Shown here one piece after another: positions 24,173 to 33,722 of a DNA stretch of 64,000 nt. The notes beneath the pieces are model-generated. The model had not been told where the DNA came from. It was given only the letters and a program-made list of their open reading frames with translations, and ran no database searches. The stretch's first letter is position 1. Every line of letters starts with the position of its first letter. Both the position numbers and the translations under genes were made by a program. Source of the DNA: Desulfoferula sp040751985 (GTDB lineage Bacteria > Desulfobacterota > Desulfarculia > Desulfarculales > Desulfarculaceae); NCBI GenBank assembly GCA_040751985.1, contig JBFMFU010000047.1, positions 256,900 to 320,899 of the forward strand, in the 5' to 3' direction.

Positions 24173-24997
24173 ATGAACAGGCTGTCCACAGAAAAACGCG
24201 CCCAGGTCATAGGCTCCTTGGTTGAGGGCAACAGCATCCGGGCCACAGTCAGAATGACGGGCGTTGCCAAGAACACAGTAACCAAGCTCCTGGTGGATAT
24301 TGGCCGGGCCTGTGCTGAATATCAGAACGAACACCTTGTCAACCTGCCCTGCAAGAATGTCCAGGTGGACGAAATATGGTCCTACTGCTACGCCAAGGAA
24401 AAGAACGTCCCTATTGATAAGCGCGGCCAATTTGGCTACGGCGACGTTTGGACCTGGGTTGCGATTTGCGCGGACACCAAGCTGGTGCCCAGCTACCTAG
24501 TGGGCAACCGGGATGCAGACACCGCCGCTGTGTTCCTGGCAGACCTTAAGTCCCGCCTCGTTAATCGTATCCAGCTTACCAGTGACGGCCTCAACCTCTA
24601 TCTGGAAGCCGTTGAGGGCGCGTTTGGGGCAGACATAGACTACGCACAGCTAGTCAAACTATATGGCGTTGATCCCGCAGCAGAGAAACGCTATAGCCCC
24701 GCAAAGTGCCTAGGCACCAACCGGGCTACGATCAACGGCAAGCCCGACCCTGCAAAGGTGTCCACCAGCTTTGCGGAGCGCCAAAACCTGACCATGAGAA
24801 TGTCCATGAGGCGCTTCACCCGCCTAACCAACGGCTTTAGCAAGAAATGGGAAAACCTGGCAGCCGCCGTGAGCCTGCACTTCATGCATTACAACTTCGC
24901 CCGTATTCATCGGACGCTCAGAGTCACCCCCGCGATGGAGGCGGGTATCAGCGACCACGTTTGGAGTCTTGAGGAAATAGCGGGCCTGCTGGACTGA
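24173..24997 (+). CDS. IS1-family-like transposase
   Basis: 274 aa. N-terminal HTH (residues about 10-45: RAQVIGSLVEGNSIRATVRM, TGVAKNTVTKLL), then a DDE catalytic core: first Asp in VQVDEIWSY (about 62-66), second in LTSDGLNLY, Glu within the helical FAERQNLTMRM segment, followed by MHYNFARIHRTLRVTPAM. The pattern NFARIHRTLRVTPAME is typical of IS1-type transposases of the single-frame subgroup that needs no frameshift. ATG 24173 matches family N-termini; the frame is open further upstream across the tRNAs but that part is not protein-like. Ends 1 base before the right terminal repeat. Confidence 0.9.
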   Translation: MNRLSTEKRAQVIGSLVEGNSIRATVRMTGVAKNTVTKLLVDIGRACAEYQNEHLVNLPCKNVQVDEIWSYCYAKEKNVPIDKRGQFGYGDVWTWVAICADTKLVPSYLVGNRDADTAAVFLADLKSRLVNRIQLTSDGLNLYLEAVEGAFGADIDYAQLVKLYGVDPAAEKRYSPAKCLGTNRATINGKPDPAKVSTSFAERQNLTMRMSMRRFTRLTNGFSKKWENLAAAVSLHFMHYNFARIHRTLRVTPAMEAGISDHVWSLEEIAGLLD

Positions 24998-24998
24998 T

Positions 24999-25025
24999 TC
25001 AAACTGACCCACTACCCCAGGCTCC
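24999..25025 (-). repeat. Right terminal inverted repeat and target duplication
   Basis: 24999-25017 is the exact inverse of the 19-bp left end; 25018-25025 is the second copy of the CCAGGCTC duplication. The repeat begins immediately after the transposase stop codon. Confidence 0.9.
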
Positions 25026-25119
25026 TGGGGCTCGACGCAGCGGCCCGGGCCTGGCATCCTAGAGGGGACGCCGATCGCGGCCCGCGCCGGCTGAACCCCA
25101 GACGCCCCAGGGATGCGAC

Positions 25120-27774
25120 ATGCCCGCAAACCACAGCGCCGATTGGTCCCGTCCCTGGCCGGAGGTGGTCCGGGAGCTGACAACCTCCCCTGAAATGGGC
25201 CTGGAGCCGGCCGAGGCGGCCGCGCGCCTGCGTCGCCACGGCCCCAACCGCCTGCACCAGGTCCGGGCCCAGAGCGCCTGGGCCATCCTGTTCAACCAGA
25301 TCAAGAACCTGATCGTGGCCTTTCTCTTGGCCGCGGCCCTGCTCTCGTTCTGGTTCGGCGACCACACCGAGGCCTTGGCCATCCTGGCGGTGATAGTGCT
25401 CAACACCGCCATCGGCTTCGTCACCGAGCTCAAGGGCGTGCGCTCGGTGGAGTCCCTGCGCCGGCTGGGCGACGTGCTCACCCGGGTGCGCCGGGGCGGG
25501 GCGGTGCAGGAGCTGCCGGCCACGGAGCTGGTGCCCGGCGACATCGTGGTCCTGGAGGCCGGCGACGTGGTCACCGCTGACCTGCGCCTGCTGCGCACCT
25601 CCAACCTGCAGGCCGACGAGTCGGTCTTGACCGGCGAATCGCTGCCCGTGGGCAAGGACCCCGAGCCCCTGGCCGCGGACACCCCCCTGGCCGAGCGGCG
25701 CAACATGCTCTTCAAGGGCACCATCGTCACCCGCGGGGCCGGGGAGGCCGCGGCCGTGGCCACGGGCATGGACACCGAGCTGGGCCGCATATCGGCCCTG
25801 GTGCAGGAGACCGAGGACCAGACCACGCCCCTGGAGGAGCGGCTGAACCAGCTGGGCCACCGCCTGATCTGGCTGTGTCTGGCCGTGGCCGCCCTGGTGG
25901 CCGCGGCGGGCATCGCCTTTGGCCAGGCCGTCTACCTGATGATCGAAACCGCCATCGCCCTGGCCGTGGCCGCCATACCCGAGGGCCTGCCCATCATGGC
26001 CACCATCGCCCTGGCCCGGGGGGTGTGGCGCATGGCCCGCCGCCACGCCTTGATCACGCGGCTGGCGGCGGTGGAGACCCTGGGCGCCACCAGCGTCATC
26101 TTCACCGACAAGACCGGCACCCTCACCGAGAACCGCCTCAGCGTCACCCGGCTCTCCCTGCCGGGCGAAGAGGTGCGGCCGGACGAGTACCCGCGGGGCC
26201 TCAGCCCGGCCCTGCGCCGGGCCCTGGAGGTGGCGGCGCTGTGCAACAACGCCTCCCGGCAGGCCGCGGGACCGGACGGAGAAGCCCGGCAGACCGGTGA
26301 CCCCCTGGAGGCGGCCCTGCTGGCGGCGGCGGACCAGGCCGGCCTGGACCGCGCCGAGCTGCGCCGGCGCTGGCCAAGGCTCAGGGAGGAGGCCTTCGAC
26401 TCCGAGACCAGGATGATGGCCACCTTCCACGGCCAGCCGGGGTCCTACCTGGTGGCGGTCAAGGGCGCGCCGGAGGCGGTGCTGGCGGCCTGCAGCAGCC
26501 TGGCCGGCCCGCAGGGGCCCCGGCCCCTGAGCGAGGCCGAGCGCCGGGTCTGGCTGGAGCGCAACCAGGAGCTGGCCGCCGGGGGCCTGCGGGTGCTGGC
26601 CCTGGCCGTGAAGACCGCGGACCGGGTCGGCGGCGCCCCCTACCAGGGCCTGGAGTTCCTGGGCCTGGTGGGCCTGGCCGACCCGCCCCGGGCCGAGGTC
26701 CAGGAGGCGGTGGCCCTCTGCCGGCGGGCGGGCATCCGGGTGGTGATGGTCACCGGCGACCAGGCCGCCACCGCCCGCAGCGTGGCCCTGGCCGTGGGGC
26801 TGGCCGCCGAGGGAGAGGCCCAGGTGGTGCAGGGCCAGGAGCTGGCCGGCCTGGAATCGCGGGCGGCGGCGGCGCGGCGGAGCCTGTTGGCGGCCTCGGT
26901 CTTCGCCCGGGTGAGCCCCAAGCAGAAGCTGGACCTGATCGGCCTGCACCAGGAACAGGGCGCCGTGGTGGCCATGACCGGCGACGGGGTCAACGACGCC
27001 CCGGCCCTGAAGAAGGCCGACATCGGCGTGGCCATGGGCCGCCGCGGCACCCAGGTGGCCCGGGAGGCGGCGGACATGATCCTCACCGACGACGCCTTCG
27101 CCTCCATCGTCCACGCCGTGGAGCAGGGGCGCATCATCTTCGCCAACATCCGGAAGTTCGTGCTCTACCTGCTCTCCTGCAACGTCAGCGAGGTGCTGGC
27201 CGTGGCCCTGGCCGCCTTGGTGGGCGCCCCCCTGCCCCTGCTGCCCCTGCAGATACTCTTCCTGAACCTGGTCACCGACGTGTTCCCGGCCCTGGCCCTG
27301 GCCGCCGGCGAGGGCAGCCCAGGGCTGATGCAGCGGCCGCCCCGGGACAGCACCGAGCCCATTCTGACCCGCTCCCACTGGCTGGCCGTGGGCGGCTACG
27401 GCCTGGCCATCACCGCCTGCGTGCTGGGCGCCCTGGCCCTGGCCCTGCACTGGCTGCGGATGCCGCCGGAGCGGGCGGTCAGCGTGTCCTTCCTGACCCT
27501 GGCCCTGGCCCAACTCTGGCACGTGTTCAACATGCGCCACTCCCAGGCCGGGCTGCTGATGAACGACATCACCCGCAACCCCTTTGTCTGGGCGGCGCTG
27601 GCCCTGTGCGGCGGCCTGCTCTTGCTGGCGGTGTACCTGCCCGGCCTGTCCCAGGTGCTCAGGGTCAGCGACCCCGGCCCCGGCGGCTGGCTGGTGGTGC
27701 TGGTGATGAGCCTGCTGCCCCTGGCCCTGGGCGAGGCGGTCCGGCGGGTGCGCCGGCGCCGGCCCGGCGCCTGA
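25120..27774 (+). CDS. P-type cation ATPase, Ca2+-type (P2)
   Basis: 884 aa inner-membrane ion pump of the P2 group. The N-terminal cation_ATPase_N region is at 10-75, actuator TGES at 171-174, ion-site helix 4 PEGLP at 287-291, phosphorylation loop DKTGTLT at 330-336, hinge TGDGVNDAP near 620-628, and helix 6 LNLVTDVFPALAL. PEGLP plus NLVTD point to Ca2+ (or Na+/Mn2+) export rather than heavy metals; no N-terminal metal-binding domain is present. It stands alone, 95 bases after the transposon, whose insertion separated it from whatever lay upstream. Stop is followed by a 16-bp palindrome. Confidence 0.9.
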   Translation: MPANHSADWSRPWPEVVRELTTSPEMGLEPAEAAARLRRHGPNRLHQVRAQSAWAILFNQIKNLIVAFLLAAALLSFWFGDHTEALAILAVIVLNTAIGFVTELKGVRSVESLRRLGDVLTRVRRGGAVQELPATELVPGDIVVLEAGDVVTADLRLLRTSNLQADESVLTGESLPVGKDPEPLAADTPLAERRNMLFKGTIVTRGAGEAAAVATGMDTELGRISALVQETEDQTTPLEERLNQLGHRLIWLCLAVAALVAAAGIAFGQAVYLMIETAIALAVAAIPEGLPIMATIALARGVWRMARRHALITRLAAVETLGATSVIFTDKTGTLTENRLSVTRLSLPGEEVRPDEYPRGLSPALRRALEVAALCNNASRQAAGPDGEARQTGDPLEAALLAAADQAGLDRAELRRRWPRLREEAFDSETRMMATFHGQPGSYLVAVKGAPEAVLAACSSLAGPQGPRPLSEAERRVWLERNQELAAGGLRVLALAVKTADRVGGAPYQGLEFLGLVGLADPPRAEVQEAVALCRRAGIRVVMVTGDQAATARSVALAVGLAAEGEAQVVQGQELAGLESRAAAARRSLLAASVFARVSPKQKLDLIGLHQEQGAVVAMTGDGVNDAPALKKADIGVAMGRRGTQVAREAADMILTDDAFASIVHAVEQGRIIFANIRKFVLYLLSCNVSEVLAVALAALVGAPLPLLPLQILFLNLVTDVFPALALAAGEGSPGLMQRPPRDSTEPILTRSHWLAVGGYGLAITACVLGALALALHWLRMPPERAVSVSFLTLALAQLWHVFNMRHSQAGLLMNDITRNPFVWAALALCGGLLLLAVYLPGLSQVLRVSDPGPGGWLVVLVMSLLPLALGEAVRRVRRRRPGA

Positions 27775-27791
27775 GGCGGCGCGCGCAGTCT

Positions 27792-27807
27792 GTAGCAAAT
27801 TTGCTAC
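27792..27807. promoter_or_regulatory. Palindrome GTAGC-N6-GCTAC (downstream copy)
   Basis: GTAGCAAATTTGCTAC is a perfect 16-bp palindrome, 3 bases beyond the stop codon of the minus-strand sigma54 activator gene and 17 after the ATPase stop. The same GTAGC-N6-GCTAC architecture recurs upstream of the activator gene at 29305-29320. It could be an activator site or a small hairpin at the gene end. Confidence 0.4.
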
Positions 27808-27810
27808 GGA

Positions 27811-29274
<1,464 letters not shown>

Positions 29275-29304
29275 GCCCTGACCTCCGTACCAATCTGGCT
29301 ACAT

Positions 29305-29320
29305 GTAGCGGCATTGCTAC
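29305..29320. promoter_or_regulatory. Candidate upstream activator site, GTAGC-N6-GCTAC
   Basis: GTAGC (29305-29309), GGCATT, GCTAC (29316-29320); overlapping it, GCTACATGTAGC (29298-29309) is another perfect 12-bp palindrome. The centre is about 167 bases upstream of the -12 element at 29480, the usual distance for sigma54 activator sites, and 31 bases upstream of the activator's own start. Confidence 0.5.
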
Positions 29321-29465
29321 GGCCGCGGAGAGCAAAAACTCCTCCACCCTTGAGGCTCCTCCTGGGTGTCCGGCGCAGGCTGATCAAATTTATGGAGGCG
29401 ATTTAACTTGCGTTTTCGCCGGGAGCAAAAGGGAAGGCGGGCTCGGCGCGCTCATCTGTCCCGGC

Positions 29466-29482
29466 TTGGCCCGTTAGTTGCT
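29466..29482 (+). promoter_or_regulatory. Sigma54 promoter of the SDR/LIV operon
   Basis: TTGGCCCG-TTAG-TTGCT: -24 GG at 29468-29469 and -12 GC at 29480-29481, exactly 12 bases apart as required. One mismatch to YTGGCACG and none to TTGCW. Predicted start near 29493, about 60 bases before the SDR GTG at 29556. Confidence 0.65.
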
Positions 29483-29555
29483 TGAATCATCTAACCACAA
29501 CCCAGACCAGGGTGCGCAACAAAAAAATTCATACCGTCACCGCCCGAGGGAGGCC

Positions 29556-30410
29556 GTGGACATAAGCGAACCAGCCATCACCCGCGACGAAATCCTCCTG
29601 CTCAGCGACCCAGACTTCCATCCCGGAAATGTGTGCATCATCACCGGCGCCGCCGGCGGCATAGGCCGGGCCACGGCCGTGGCCGCGGCGGCCAACAACC
29701 TCATGGCCGTGGGGCTGGACATCAACGAGGAGGGGGGCAAGCAGACCCAGCGCCTGGCCCGCCGGATGGGCGGCCAGATGATCTTCATCAAGACCGACCT
29801 GACCAAGGACGCGGACATGGACCACGCGGTGGCCGAGGCGGCCAAGCTGGGCCAGATCCGCTACCTGATCAACATCGCCGGCATGCAGCACATCGACTTC
29901 ATCGAGGACTTCCCTATGGACAAGTTCGACTACATGCAGCGGCTCAACCTGCGCGCGGCGGTCTACCTGTCCAAGCTGTGCATCCCGCATTTCCGAAAGA
30001 GCCCGGACGGCCGCGGGGTGGTGGGCAACATGGCCTCGGTGCACGGCCACATCGCCACCCTGGCCAAGGTCTCCTACAACATCAGCAAGTTCGGCATGCG
30101 GGCCCTGGCCCAGTCCATCTCCGCCGAGGGCGCCGGCCTGATCCGCGCCTTCTCGGTGAGCACCGCCTTCGTCAAGACCGCCCTCACCCTGGGCCAGATA
30201 CCGGCCCAGGCCCAGAAGCGGGGCATCAGCGACGAGGAGGTGGTCAGCGACGTGATGTGCGGCTTCACCCGCATCAAGGAGATGATGAATCCCATCGAGG
30301 TGGGCAACCTGTTCCTGTTCGGCATCAGCCGCTTCGCCCGCTTCCTGGTGGGAGGCGATCTCTTGTTCGACGGGGGCATGGTGCTCACCTACGCGGAACA
30401 GAAAAAGTGA
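29556..30410 (+). CDS. Short-chain dehydrogenase (3-hydroxybutyrate-dehydrogenase-like)
   Basis: 284 aa. NAD loop TGAAGGIGRA, NIAGMQ in the NAG position, catalytic Ser in MASVHGH and YNISK (Tyr, Lys); the C-terminal GGDLLFDGGMVLTY is typical. Likely oxidises a hydroxyacid or 3-hydroxyacyl substrate. The frame opens earlier, but the sigma54 transcript starts near 29493, and GTG at 29556 with GAGGGAGG just upstream is the only credible start; the spacing is tight (2-6 bases), so initiation may be weak. First gene of the operon with a complete LIV importer. Confidence 0.88.
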   Translation: MDISEPAITRDEILLLSDPDFHPGNVCIITGAAGGIGRATAVAAAANNLMAVGLDINEEGGKQTQRLARRMGGQMIFIKTDLTKDADMDHAVAEAAKLGQIRYLINIAGMQHIDFIEDFPMDKFDYMQRLNLRAAVYLSKLCIPHFRKSPDGRGVVGNMASVHGHIATLAKVSYNISKFGMRALAQSISAEGAGLIRAFSVSTAFVKTALTLGQIPAQAQKRGISDEEVVSDVMCGFTRIKEMMNPIEVGNLFLFGISRFARFLVGGDLLFDGGMVLTYAEQKK

Positions 30411-30458
30411 CCCGCCGCCTCCATATCCCCCGGGTCCGCAGTCAGGGGGATCGGGAAG

Positions 30459-30544
30459 GCCGGGGCGCCGCCTCCTTGGGGGAGAGGCCTGTCCCGCCGC
30501 CCGCTTGGGCAGAGGCCCACCGGACGGCGGAGGCGGCGCCCCGG
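30459..30544 (+). repeat. Large stem-loop in the leader of the binding-protein gene
   Basis: CCGGGGCGCCGCCTCC (30459-30474) is perfectly complementary to GGAGGCGGCGCCCCGG (30529-30544), with 54 bases between. Just upstream ATCCCCC/GGGGGAT (30424-30430, 30444-30450) forms a smaller hairpin. They fill the 188-base gap between the SDR stop and the binding-protein ATG. No U-run follows. Likely a processing or stabilising structure that sets a different level for the binding protein than for the SDR. Confidence 0.6.
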
Positions 30545-30598
30545 CCGCGGCTGAGCATTCGTTTCGGGAATCGGGAGATCATTCAAGGGAGGGTAACG

Positions 30599-31852
30599 AT
30601 GAAAACCAAGAGTCTGTTGTGCATAGCGGCGGCTTTGGCCGTGGCCCTGCTGCTGGTGCCGGTCACCGCCCAGCAGTCCCGGGCGGCCGAGCCCTATAAC
30701 CTGGGCGTAGCCCTGGCCATCACCGGCACCGGCGCCCTCTACTGCAAGGACGGCGTGGACGCCATCAAGCTGGCCGTGGATGAGATAAACGCCAAGGGCG
30801 GCTTCCTGGGCAAGCACCCCATTAAGCTGTTCATCCGCGACACCCACACCAAGCCCGACGCGGCCGTGCGCGCCACCCGCGACCTGATCACGCGCGACAA
30901 GGTGCGCACCGTGCTGGGCACCTACTCCAGCGCCACCGCGGTGGCCATCAAGCCGGTCTGCCAGGAGTACAAGGTCCTGCATATCCCGGCCATCAGCAAC
31001 TCCGAGGGCATCACCCTGACCAACTTCAGCCCCTACACCTACCAGGTGGTGCCCAACAGCTATATGCAGGCCAAGGCCGTGGTGCTGGGCGTGGCCGCCC
31101 TGGCCAAGAAAAAGGGCTGGAAAAAGTTCGTGACCATCGCCTCGGACTACGAGTGGGGCCGCTCCACCCAGCAGAACACCGTGGCCCTGCTCAAGCAGCA
31201 GGCCCCGGAGATCAAGCTGGTCAAGGAGTTCTGGCCGCCCCTGGGCGAGACCCAGTTCACCTCCTACATCACCGCCATCATGGCCCAGAAGCCCGACTTC
31301 GTCATCGGTTCCATTGCCTCCAAGGACAACGTGGCCTGGATGAAGCAGGCCAAGGCCTACGGCTTCTTCAAGAAGGTGCCCTACCCCGGCTCCCTGATCA
31401 GCGTCATCGAGCTGATCCTGCAGGCCAAGACCCTGGACCGGGGCCTGGTGGGGCTGTGCCGGGCGCCCTTCTTCGCCCATCTGGACATCCCCATGATGGC
31501 CAACTTCGTGACCGCCTTTAAGAAGAAGTACAACCGCTACCCCAGCGACTGGGCGGTGATGGAGTATGACGCGGTCTACGTGCTCAAGCAGGGCATCGAG
31601 AAGGCCAAGAGCATAGACACCGAGAAGGTGAAGGCGGCCCTCAAGGGCGCCACCGTGGCCACCACCCGCGGCCAGCTCTACTTCCGCAAGATCGACAACC
31701 AGCTCAGCTGCTCGTCCTACCTGGGCGTGGTGGCTGATGATCCCAAGTACCCCTTCCCCATCTACCACGACGTGGTCGAGGTGAAGGGGCCCGACTCCTG
31801 GCGGCCGGAGAAGGAGATCATAGCGGCGCGCGCCGCGGAGAAGAAGAAGTAG
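30599..31852 (+). CDS. HAAT/LIV-family substrate-binding protein
   Basis: 417 aa periplasmic receptor. Signal peptide MKTKSLLCIAAALAVALLLV with cleavage after SRAA near residue 29. Mature start EPYNLGVALAITGTGALY; TYSSATAVAIKPV is the ligand-loop region. ATG at 30599 follows GGGAGGG with good spacing; the long 5' extension of the frame is the wrong-frame overlap with the SDR gene. Delivers the substrate to LivHMGF encoded right after it. The Lys-rich tail AARAAEKKK is unusual but harmless. Confidence 0.93.
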   Translation: MKTKSLLCIAAALAVALLLVPVTAQQSRAAEPYNLGVALAITGTGALYCKDGVDAIKLAVDEINAKGGFLGKHPIKLFIRDTHTKPDAAVRATRDLITRDKVRTVLGTYSSATAVAIKPVCQEYKVLHIPAISNSEGITLTNFSPYTYQVVPNSYMQAKAVVLGVAALAKKKGWKKFVTIASDYEWGRSTQQNTVALLKQQAPEIKLVKEFWPPLGETQFTSYITAIMAQKPDFVIGSIASKDNVAWMKQAKAYGFFKKVPYPGSLISVIELILQAKTLDRGLVGLCRAPFFAHLDIPMMANFVTAFKKKYNRYPSDWAVMEYDAVYVLKQGIEKAKSIDTEKVKAALKGATVATTRGQLYFRKIDNQLSCSSYLGVVADDPKYPFPIYHDVVEVKGPDSWRPEKEIIAARAAEKKK

Positions 31853-31861
31853 GCTGAGGAC

Positions 31862-32746
31862 ATGGATCTTTCCCTGCTTTTTGCGCAGGCCTTGAGCGGA
31901 CTGTCCCGAGGCATGATGCTGTTCCTGATTGCCTCGGGACTGTCCCTCATCTTTGGGGTGATGAACATCCTCAACTTCGCCCACGCCACCCTATGGCTGG
32001 TGGGGGCCTACGCCTGCTACACATTATGGTTCCTGATGCAGGAGCACGGCTTCGCGGTCTGGGTGGCCATACCCCTGGCCGCCCTGGGCGTGGCCCTGGT
32101 GGGCTGGGTCATTGAGGTGATGCTGATCCGGCGGGTGTACGCCCGCGAGCTGCCCGAGCAGCTGCTGCTCACCTACGCCCTGGTGCTGATCCTGGGCGAC
32201 CTGATCAAGATCACCTGGGGCGTGGAGGACAAGCTCATCGCCCGGCCGGCCGCGTTGGCCGAGCCGGTGTTCATCGCCGGAGTGCCCATAGACTCCTACT
32301 TCGTCTTCGTCATCGCGGTGGGCTTCGCGGTGTACTTCGCTCTGTGGTGGTTCCTCAACAAGACCCGCTACGGCCACATCGTGCGCGCGGCGGTGTTCAG
32401 CCGGGAGATGGTCAGCGCCCTGGGCATCCCCATCCCGGTGATCTACACCGGCGTGTTCGTGATGGGCATCTTCATAGCCGGCCTGGCCGGGGCCATCCAG
32501 GGCCCGGTGGGCTCGGTGACCCTGGGCATGGACATGGCGGTGGTGATCCAGGCCTTCTGCGTGGTGATCATCGGCGGCTTCGGCAGCCTGCCGGGCACCC
32601 TGGTCAGCTCCATCATCGTGGGCGAGGTGTACGCCTTCGCCATACTTTTCTGGCCCGACGGCGCCCTGGCTCTGATCTTCATCCTGACCGCCATCGTGCT
32701 GATCGTGCGGCCCTGGGGTTTGTTCGGGACCCCCATGCGGGCCTAG
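31862..32746 (+). CDS. livH: Branched-chain amino acid-type ABC permease, LivH
   Basis: 294 aa, standard LivH length, with about eight membrane helices. FGVMNILNFAHATLWLVGAY is the first signature, VFSREMVSALG the coupling helix, GGFGSLPGTLVSSI the last. Begins 9 bases after the binding-protein gene. Forms the translocation path with LivM. Regulated with the operon from the sigma54 promoter at 29466, unlike the other two LIV systems in the window. Confidence 0.93.
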   Translation: MDLSLLFAQALSGLSRGMMLFLIASGLSLIFGVMNILNFAHATLWLVGAYACYTLWFLMQEHGFAVWVAIPLAALGVALVGWVIEVMLIRRVYARELPEQLLLTYALVLILGDLIKITWGVEDKLIARPAALAEPVFIAGVPIDSYFVFVIAVGFAVYFALWWFLNKTRYGHIVRAAVFSREMVSALGIPIPVIYTGVFVMGIFIAGLAGAIQGPVGSVTLGMDMAVVIQAFCVVIIGGFGSLPGTLVSSIIVGEVYAFAILFWPDGALALIFILTAIVLIVRPWGLFGTPMRA

Positions 32747-32758
32747 GGAGGGCAAGCG

Positions 32759-33721
32759 GTGTCTGCCAAAAAACTGGCCTGGGCAGGGGCGGTCTTCGCA
32801 GCCCTGCTGGCCATGCCGCTGGTGCTGGGCGAGTTCTGGGTGCTGGTGCTCACCGAGATATTGATCCTGGGTCTGTTCGCGGTCAGCTTCAACATGATCT
32901 TCGGCTACATGGGCCAGCTCTCCTTCGGCCACGCCGCCTTTTACGGCGTGGGCGCCTACACCACCGGCCTGATGATGGTCAAGGCGGGGGTGCCCCTGGG
33001 CCTGTGCCTGCCCGCCTCCATGATCATGGCCGGCCTAGTGGCCCTGGTGCTGGGCTACTTCTGCATCCGCCTGACCGGCATCTACTTCGCCATCCTGACC
33101 ATGGCCTTCGGCCAGCTCATCTTCTACATCATCTTCCAGTGGTACGGCTTCACCGGCGGCGACAACGGCCTGCAGGGCATCAGGCCGCCGGCCCTGCTGG
33201 ACGGGCCTTGGTCCTACTACTACTTCACTCTGCTGGTGGTCACAGCCGGGGTGATCGTGATGTGGATCATCAGCGAGTCTCCCTTCGGCTACACCATGCG
33301 GGCCATCCGCGACAACCCCCAGCGCACCCGTTTCGTGGGCGTCAACACCAAGAAGTACATGCTGATCAACTTCGTGGTGGCGGCCATGTTCGCCGGCCTG
33401 GCCGGCGGGCTCTGGGGGCCCTTCAACCGGAGCCTCGCCCCGGACCTGTGCAACTGGCACCAGTCCGGGGTGCCGGTGTTCATGACCATCATCGGCGGGC
33501 CCACCGGCTTCCTGGGGCCGCTGATCGGCTCGGTGATCTACACCTTCCTGATGGCCTTCGTCACCGGCTTCACCGAGTACTGGCCCCTGACCATCGGCAT
33601 CGTCATCACCCTGGTGGTGCTGTTCCTGCCTGGCGGGGTCTGGGGGCTGGTGGAGCGCTACGGCGCGGCCCTGCCGGCCCGGGAGGGGCCCCCGCCGGAG
33701 GGCGAGGGAGGCGCGTCCTGA
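32759..33721 (+). CDS. livM: Branched-chain amino acid-type ABC permease, LivM
   Basis: 320 aa, about nine membrane segments. GYMGQLSFGHAAFYGVGAYT and the ESPFGYTMRAIRDNPQRTRF coupling loop are LivM signatures. GTG start at 32759 preceded by AGGGAGGG with spacing of about 6. C-terminus is a short charged tail rich in Pro and Glu. Next gene livG starts 1 base after its stop. Confidence 0.93.
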   Translation: MSAKKLAWAGAVFAALLAMPLVLGEFWVLVLTEILILGLFAVSFNMIFGYMGQLSFGHAAFYGVGAYTTGLMMVKAGVPLGLCLPASMIMAGLVALVLGYFCIRLTGIYFAILTMAFGQLIFYIIFQWYGFTGGDNGLQGIRPPALLDGPWSYYYFTLLVVTAGVIVMWIISESPFGYTMRAIRDNPQRTRFVGVNTKKYMLINFVVAAMFAGLAGGLWGPFNRSLAPDLCNWHQSGVPVFMTIIGGPTGFLGPLIGSVIYTFLMAFVTGFTEYWPLTIGIVITLVVLFLPGGVWGLVERYGAALPAREGPPPEGEGGAS

Positions 33722-33722
33722 G

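Larger units (their letters stand above)
22981..25017 (+). mobile_element. IS1-like transposon carrying passenger genes and tRNA
   Basis: 2,037-bp element bounded by perfect 19-bp inverted repeats, GGTAGTGGGTCAGTTTGAA at 22981-22999 and its complement at 24999-25017, flanked by the 8-bp duplication CCAGGCTC. It encodes an IS1-type transposase (24173-24997), an 81-aa basic protein, a 133-aa coiled-coil/winged-helix-like protein, a tRNA-Leu and a second tRNA-like structure. Base composition is visibly more A/T-rich than the host. IS1-family elements with one gene are 0.7-1.1 kb, so over half of this one is passenger DNA. It separates the tandem TetR gene from the P-type ATPase gene. Confidence 0.9.

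Noticed and set aside
25012..27798. Open frame of over 900 codons antisense to the P-type ATPase
   Set aside because: It is rich in Gln, His, Arg and Gly with no domain pattern, the usual by-product of high-GC codon use on the opposite strand. The same applies to long antisense frames at 2715-4073, 4125-5678 and 30389-31984.
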